NCBI GenBank assembly: GCA_024697885.1
Contig: JAILSA010000031.1
Span: 1 to 8,919 of the forward strand
DNA: 8,919 bases
Direction of reading: 5' to 3'
Source: Eubacterium sp.
GTDB lineage: Bacteria; Bacillota; Clostridia; Lachnospirales; Lachnospiraceae
The position numbers were made by a program, and so were the translations under genes. Shown one piece after another: positions 6,170-8,919 of this stretch. Below the pieces are notes generated by a model, which saw nothing but the letters and a program-made list of their open reading frames with translations, was not told where the DNA came from and searched no databases. Position 1 is the first letter of the stretch, and each line of letters opens with the position of its first letter.

Positions 6170-7384
6170 ATGACCTATGATGTTCGACAGGATTTTCCCC
6201 TTCTAGTCAAGGAGGAATTTGCCTACCTAGATAATGCCGCCACCTCCCAGAGACCCCAGTGTGTTCTGGATGCGGAGATGGATTTTTATGTGAATCACAA
6301 TGCCAATCCCCTGCGAGGAGCCTATCCTCTCAGTGTGGAGGCCACAGACATATATGAATCCTGTCGCCAAAAGGTGAGGGATTTTATTCACGCGGCAAAT
6401 ACAAGAGAGATTATTTTTACCAGAAATACCACAGAGAGTATGAACCTGGTGGCCTACAGTTATGGCCTGTCCCAGGTGGAAGAGGGAGACGAGATTTTGG
6501 TCTCTATTATGGAGCACCACAGCAACCTCCTTCCCTGGCAGATGGTGGCCCGTCAAAAGGGGGCCAAGCTCAATTTTATTGAGTGCCGCATGGATGGAAG
6601 CCTAGACCTTGACCAGGTAAAAAAGCAGATTACAGACCGGACCAAAATCGTGGCCATCAACCAGGTGTCCAATGTCCTTGGCCGGGTCAATCCCATCAAG
6701 GAAATTGCCGCTATGGCCCACGAAAAAGGTGCTGTCATTGTGGTGGATGGTGCCCAGAGCGCCCCTCACATGCCAGCGGATGTGCAGGAGTTGGATGCGG
6801 ACTTTTTTGCCTTTTCTGGCCATAAGCTTCTTGGACCTATGGGAATTGGAGTTCTCTATGGAAAAAGAGACCTCCTAAAGGCCATGCCTCCATTTTTGAC
6901 AGGAGGCGAGATGATTGAATCTGTTACCAGACAGGGGGCTAAGTATGCAGCTATCCCTCACAAGTTCGAGGCGGGTACGGTAAACGGAGCCGGGGCAGCA
7001 GGCCTAGGAGCTGCCATTGATTATATTGAAAAAATTGGTTTTTCCTATATGCAGGAGAGGGAATTGACCCTGACCAAAAGGGCTATGGATGGTCTGAGGG
7101 AAATCCCTCATGTGGAGATTTATGGCTCAGACAGGCCAGAGGACCACACAGGAATTATCACCTTTAAGGTGGAGAATGTTCACCCTCACGATGTCAGTGA
7201 GATAATGATTTCTGACAAAATCGCAGTTCGGGCGGGGCATCACTGCGCCCAACCTCTCTTGACCCACCTGGGGGTAAATTCTACCACCAGAGCATCCTTT
7301 ATGTTCTACAACACAGAGGAAGAGGTTGACCGTTTCATTGAAAGTGTAAAAACAGTAAGGGAGAGAATGGGCTATGATCAATAA
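6170..7384 (+). CDS. sufS: Cysteine desulfurase SufS (group II)
   Basis: PLP-dependent enzyme that converts L-cysteine to L-alanine and leaves a persulfide on its active cysteine, the sulfur source for SufBCD. With the ATG at 6170 it is 404 residues, near the 406 of B. subtilis SufS. It opens with DFPLLVKEEFAYLDNAATSQ. His117 in MEHHSN stacks on PLP; Asp194 and Gln197 in VVDGAQS contact the cofactor; Lys219 in SGHKLLGP forms the Schiff base. Catalytic Cys359 sits in RAGHHCAQPL with a short active-site loop, the group II pattern. Arg354 and Arg374 fit the substrate-carboxylate residues. His340 lies 19 residues before the catalytic Cys, as His342 does before Cys361 in B. subtilis SufS, where it swaps onto the SufU zinc. 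This fits the adjacent sufU. The gene overlaps sufU by 11 bases. Confidence 0.97.
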   Translation: MTYDVRQDFPLLVKEEFAYLDNAATSQRPQCVLDAEMDFYVNHNANPLRGAYPLSVEATDIYESCRQKVRDFIHAANTREIIFTRNTTESMNLVAYSYGLSQVEEGDEILVSIMEHHSNLLPWQMVARQKGAKLNFIECRMDGSLDLDQVKKQITDRTKIVAINQVSNVLGRVNPIKEIAAMAHEKGAVIVVDGAQSAPHMPADVQELDADFFAFSGHKLLGPMGIGVLYGKRDLLKAMPPFLTGGEMIESVTRQGAKYAAIPHKFEAGTVNGAGAAGLGAAIDYIEKIGFSYMQERELTLTKRAMDGLREIPHVEIYGSDRPEDHTGIITFKVENVHPHDVSEIMISDKIAVRAGHHCAQPLLTHLGVNSTTRASFMFYNTEEEVDRFIESVKTVRERMGYDQ

Positions 7385-7814
7385 GAGTTTTTATAATGAG
7401 ATTTTGACGGAACACAATATCCGTCCTGAATTTAAACATGAAATCTCCGATCCGGATATTTCCTTAGAGGGGGTAAATCCCAGCTGTGGAGATGACATTA
7501 TCCTAAACCTCAAGGTGGAGGACAATGTGATTGTGGACGGAGCCTTTGTGGGAGATGGATGCGCTATTTCCCAGGCCTCTGCAGATATTATGCTGGGTAT
7601 GGTAATTGGCCAAAAAAAGGATGAGGCCCTGCGCCTGGCAGACCTCTTTATGAAAATGATCCAGGGCCAGGCCAGCCAGGAGGAAATTGAGGAACTTGAA
7701 GAGGCGGGAGCCCTTCAGGACATTGCCCACATGCCAGCTCGTGTAAAATGTGCTGTCCTGGGTTGGAGAACCCTAAAGGAGGCCTTTGGCCAGTCCTGGG
7801 AGGACGAGGATTAA
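7374..7814 (+). CDS. sufU: Zinc-dependent sulfurtransferase SufU
   Basis: 146-residue IscU-like protein, the normal SufU length. In Bacillota it accepts persulfide sulfur from SufS and delivers it to SufBCD, doing the job of SufE; it is not itself the main scaffold. Zinc ligands are visible as Cys38 and Asp40 in NPSCGDD, Cys63 in DGCAIS, and Cys126 in RVKCAVLGW, matching Cys41, Asp43, Cys66 and Cys128 of B. subtilis SufU. The SufU-specific insertion between the second and third cysteines (about residues 80-115, rich in Glu) is present, and the IscU LPPVK motif is absent. The start ATG overlaps the last 11 bases of sufS and is preceded by AAGGGAGAG at 7357-7365, indicating translational coupling. 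It is the last gene of the operon, 20 bases before the terminator stem. Confidence 0.96.
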   Translation: MINKSFYNEILTEHNIRPEFKHEISDPDISLEGVNPSCGDDIILNLKVEDNVIVDGAFVGDGCAISQASADIMLGMVIGQKKDEALRLADLFMKMIQGQASQEEIEELEEAGALQDIAHMPARVKCAVLGWRTLKEAFGQSWEDED

Positions 7815-7833
7815 AAAAGATTAATATAAGAAA

Positions 7834-7881
7834 AAGTGCCTCACCGGCTTGAGATTGAGCTGGTGGAGCACTTCTTTTTTT
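7834..7881. terminator. Bidirectional intrinsic terminator between sufU and aspS
   Basis: A 15-base arm at 7834-7848 (AAGTGCCTCACCGGC) pairs with 7859-7873 (GCTGGTGGAGCACTT). The stem has one C-A mismatch and two G-U pairs around a 10-base loop. On the plus strand a T-tract follows at 7875-7881. On the minus strand the A-rich run at 7831-7835 and 7813-7818 reads as T-rich after the stem. It lies between two converging genes, so it probably ends both the suf transcript and the aspS transcript. Confidence 0.85.
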
Positions 7882-7889
7882 ATGAAAAA

Positions 7890-8919
7890 TTATTTGTCTT
7901 CTTTTTTCTCTTCCACAATCTGGATGTGTACATCGGACAGCTGCTTTGGATCTACCTCGGCAGGAGCGCCCATCATAACATCCTGGGCATTTTTGTTCAT
8001 TGGGAAAGGAATGATCTCGCGGATGCTTTCCTCGCCGGCAATCAACATGATCATGCGGTCTACACCAGGAGCGATTCCTGCATGAGGAGGTGCACCGTAG
8101 GTGAAGGCATTGTACATGGCTGGGAACTTGGCTTTTACATCTTCCTCACCTAGTCCCACAATCTCAAAGGCCTTTACCATAACTTCTGGCTCGTGGTTAC
8201 GAACGGCACCGGAGGACAGCTCCACGCCGTTGCAGACTAAGTCGTACTGGTAGGCCAAAATGTCCAGTGGCTCCATGGTCTCAAGGGCCTCTCGTCCGCC
8301 CTGTGGCATGGAGAATGGGTTGTGACAAAATTCCAACTCGCCGGACTCCTCGCCGATTTCATACATTGGGAAGTCTACAATCCAGCAGAACTCGTAGGTC
8401 TCTTTGTTCATGTAACCCTCAAAACTGTTTGCCAAGGTTTTCAAAATAACACCGGCAGTCTTCTGAGCCTTTCTCAGTGGACCGGCGCAGACAGCGATGA
8501 AGTCCCCTGCCTTCAAATTCAGACCGGAGATAATGGCCTCTTTTTTGTCCTGAAGGAACTTGGCAATACCACCGATGATTTCGCCGTTTTCGTCAATGCG
8601 GAACCAGAAGGCTTTTTCTCCGCTGATAACCTCAACCTCAGAGCACATTTTGTCAATCTGCTTTCTTGTGCCCTTGAAGTCGTTAGCCACAATAGCCTTG
8701 ATCTGGTTGCCCTCGAATGGTCCAAAACCGCAGTCAGCCAAAAGGTCTGTGGCATCCTGAACCTCAAGGGTGATGCGGAGGTCTGGTTTGTCTGAACCAT
8801 ATTTTTCCATTGCCTCTAAGTAAGGGATTCTCTTAAATGGAGGTTTGGAAGCCTGGTTGTAAATGCCGTACTTGGCAAAAATAGGAGGGAGTACATCCTC
8901 TAAAATCTCAAAAACATCT
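7890..8919 (-). CDS. aspS: Aspartyl-tRNA synthetase, C-terminal part (5' end outside window)
   Basis: Class II synthetase that charges tRNA-Asp with aspartate. The reading frame stays open to the right edge: 36 codons precede the internal Met at 8810, including PPFKRIPYLEAM, so that Met is not the start. About 342 of the family's usual 590 or so residues are visible. The hallmark MEKYGSDKPDLR lies at the start of the visible catalytic part. The bacterial GAD insertion domain follows (about residues 20-130 after the Met at 8810). Next come FCWIVDFPMYE, HNPFSMP and NGVELSSGAVRNHEPE. Class II motif 3 is GAPPHAGIAPGVDR at 8055-8096, with its Arg for ATP binding. The anticodon-binding domain and motif 1 lie outside, so tRNA discrimination (Asp only, or Asp and Asn) cannot be judged. 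It converges on the suf operon and has no evident functional link to it. Confidence 0.96.
   Translation of the reverse strand, partial: DVFEILEDVLPPIFAKYGIYNQASKPPFKRIPYLEAMEKYGSDKPDLRITLEVQDATDLLADCGFGPFEGNQIKAIVANDFKGTRKQIDKMCSEVEVISGEKAFWFRIDENGEIIGGIAKFLQDKKEAIISGLNLKAGDFIAVCAGPLRKAQKTAGVILKTLANSFEGYMNKETYEFCWIVDFPMYEIGEESGELEFCHNPFSMPQGGREALETMEPLDILAYQYDLVCNGVELSSGAVRNHEPEVMVKAFEIVGLGEEDVKAKFPAMYNAFTYGAPPHAGIAPGVDRMIMLIAGEESIREIIPFPMNKNAQDVMMGAPAEVDPKQLSDVHIQIVEEKKEDK

Noticed and set aside
7836..8153. 105-codon plus-strand frame starting in the terminator hairpin
   Set aside because: It begins within the terminator stem and runs antisense to the aspS 3' end. It is very unlikely to be a gene.
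8322..8795. 157-codon plus-strand open frame opposite aspS
   Set aside because: The minus-strand frame is clear AspRS. The antisense frame shows no recognisable domain or ribosome binding site.
8808..8810. Internal Met at 8810 as the start of a 306-residue aspS product
   Set aside because: The frame continues upstream to the window edge with AspRS-like sequence (PPFKRIPYLEAM), so the gene is cut by the window, not short.

Overview
The window reads as a chromosomal segment from a Gram-positive Bacillota of the Clostridia type, possibly Lachnospiraceae-like; genus cannot be told. The grounds are the sufC-sufB-sufD-sufS-sufU order behind an Rrf2 regulator, SufU in place of SufE, a short SufD, strong AGGAGG-type ribosome binding sites and a clostridial-looking AspRS C-terminus. 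Codon use looks even throughout. I see no mobile element, tRNA, rRNA, CRISPR array or attachment site. No gene-free stretch exceeds about 80 bases.

Layout. (1) Positions 13-2556, plus strand: a large polytopic membrane protein with a big C-terminal soluble domain, resembling the 'PTPS-related' membrane proteins and YfhO-like GT-C proteins. Its substrate is unknown. (2) Positions 2533-2613: a promoter and leader. A near-consensus sigma-A promoter (TTGACA, 18-base spacer, TACAAT) overlaps the end of the membrane-protein gene. An imperfect 25-bp palindrome on the -35 box is a candidate Rrf2 operator. (3) Positions 2614-7814, plus strand: a compact operon of an Rrf2 regulator, sufC, sufB, sufD, sufS and sufU, with gaps of 11-23 bases and one 11-base overlap. 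(4) Positions 7834-7881: a hairpin flanked by T-tracts on both strands, likely terminating both converging units. (5) Positions 7890-8919, minus strand: the C-terminal part of aspartyl-tRNA synthetase, running off the right edge.

How the genes work together. SufS takes sulfur from cysteine as a persulfide. The zinc protein SufU accepts it and passes it to the SufB-SufC-SufD scaffold ATPase, where Fe-S clusters are built. The Rrf2 regulator has three cysteines in the family's cluster-binding region. It probably senses Fe-S status and represses its own operon through the site at the -35 box. No A-type carrier (SufA), SufT or Nfu is present here.

I found no new type of system. The points most worth a second look are the operator/promoter arrangement, the ligand set of the regulator, the shortened SufD, and the uncharacterised membrane protein just upstream.
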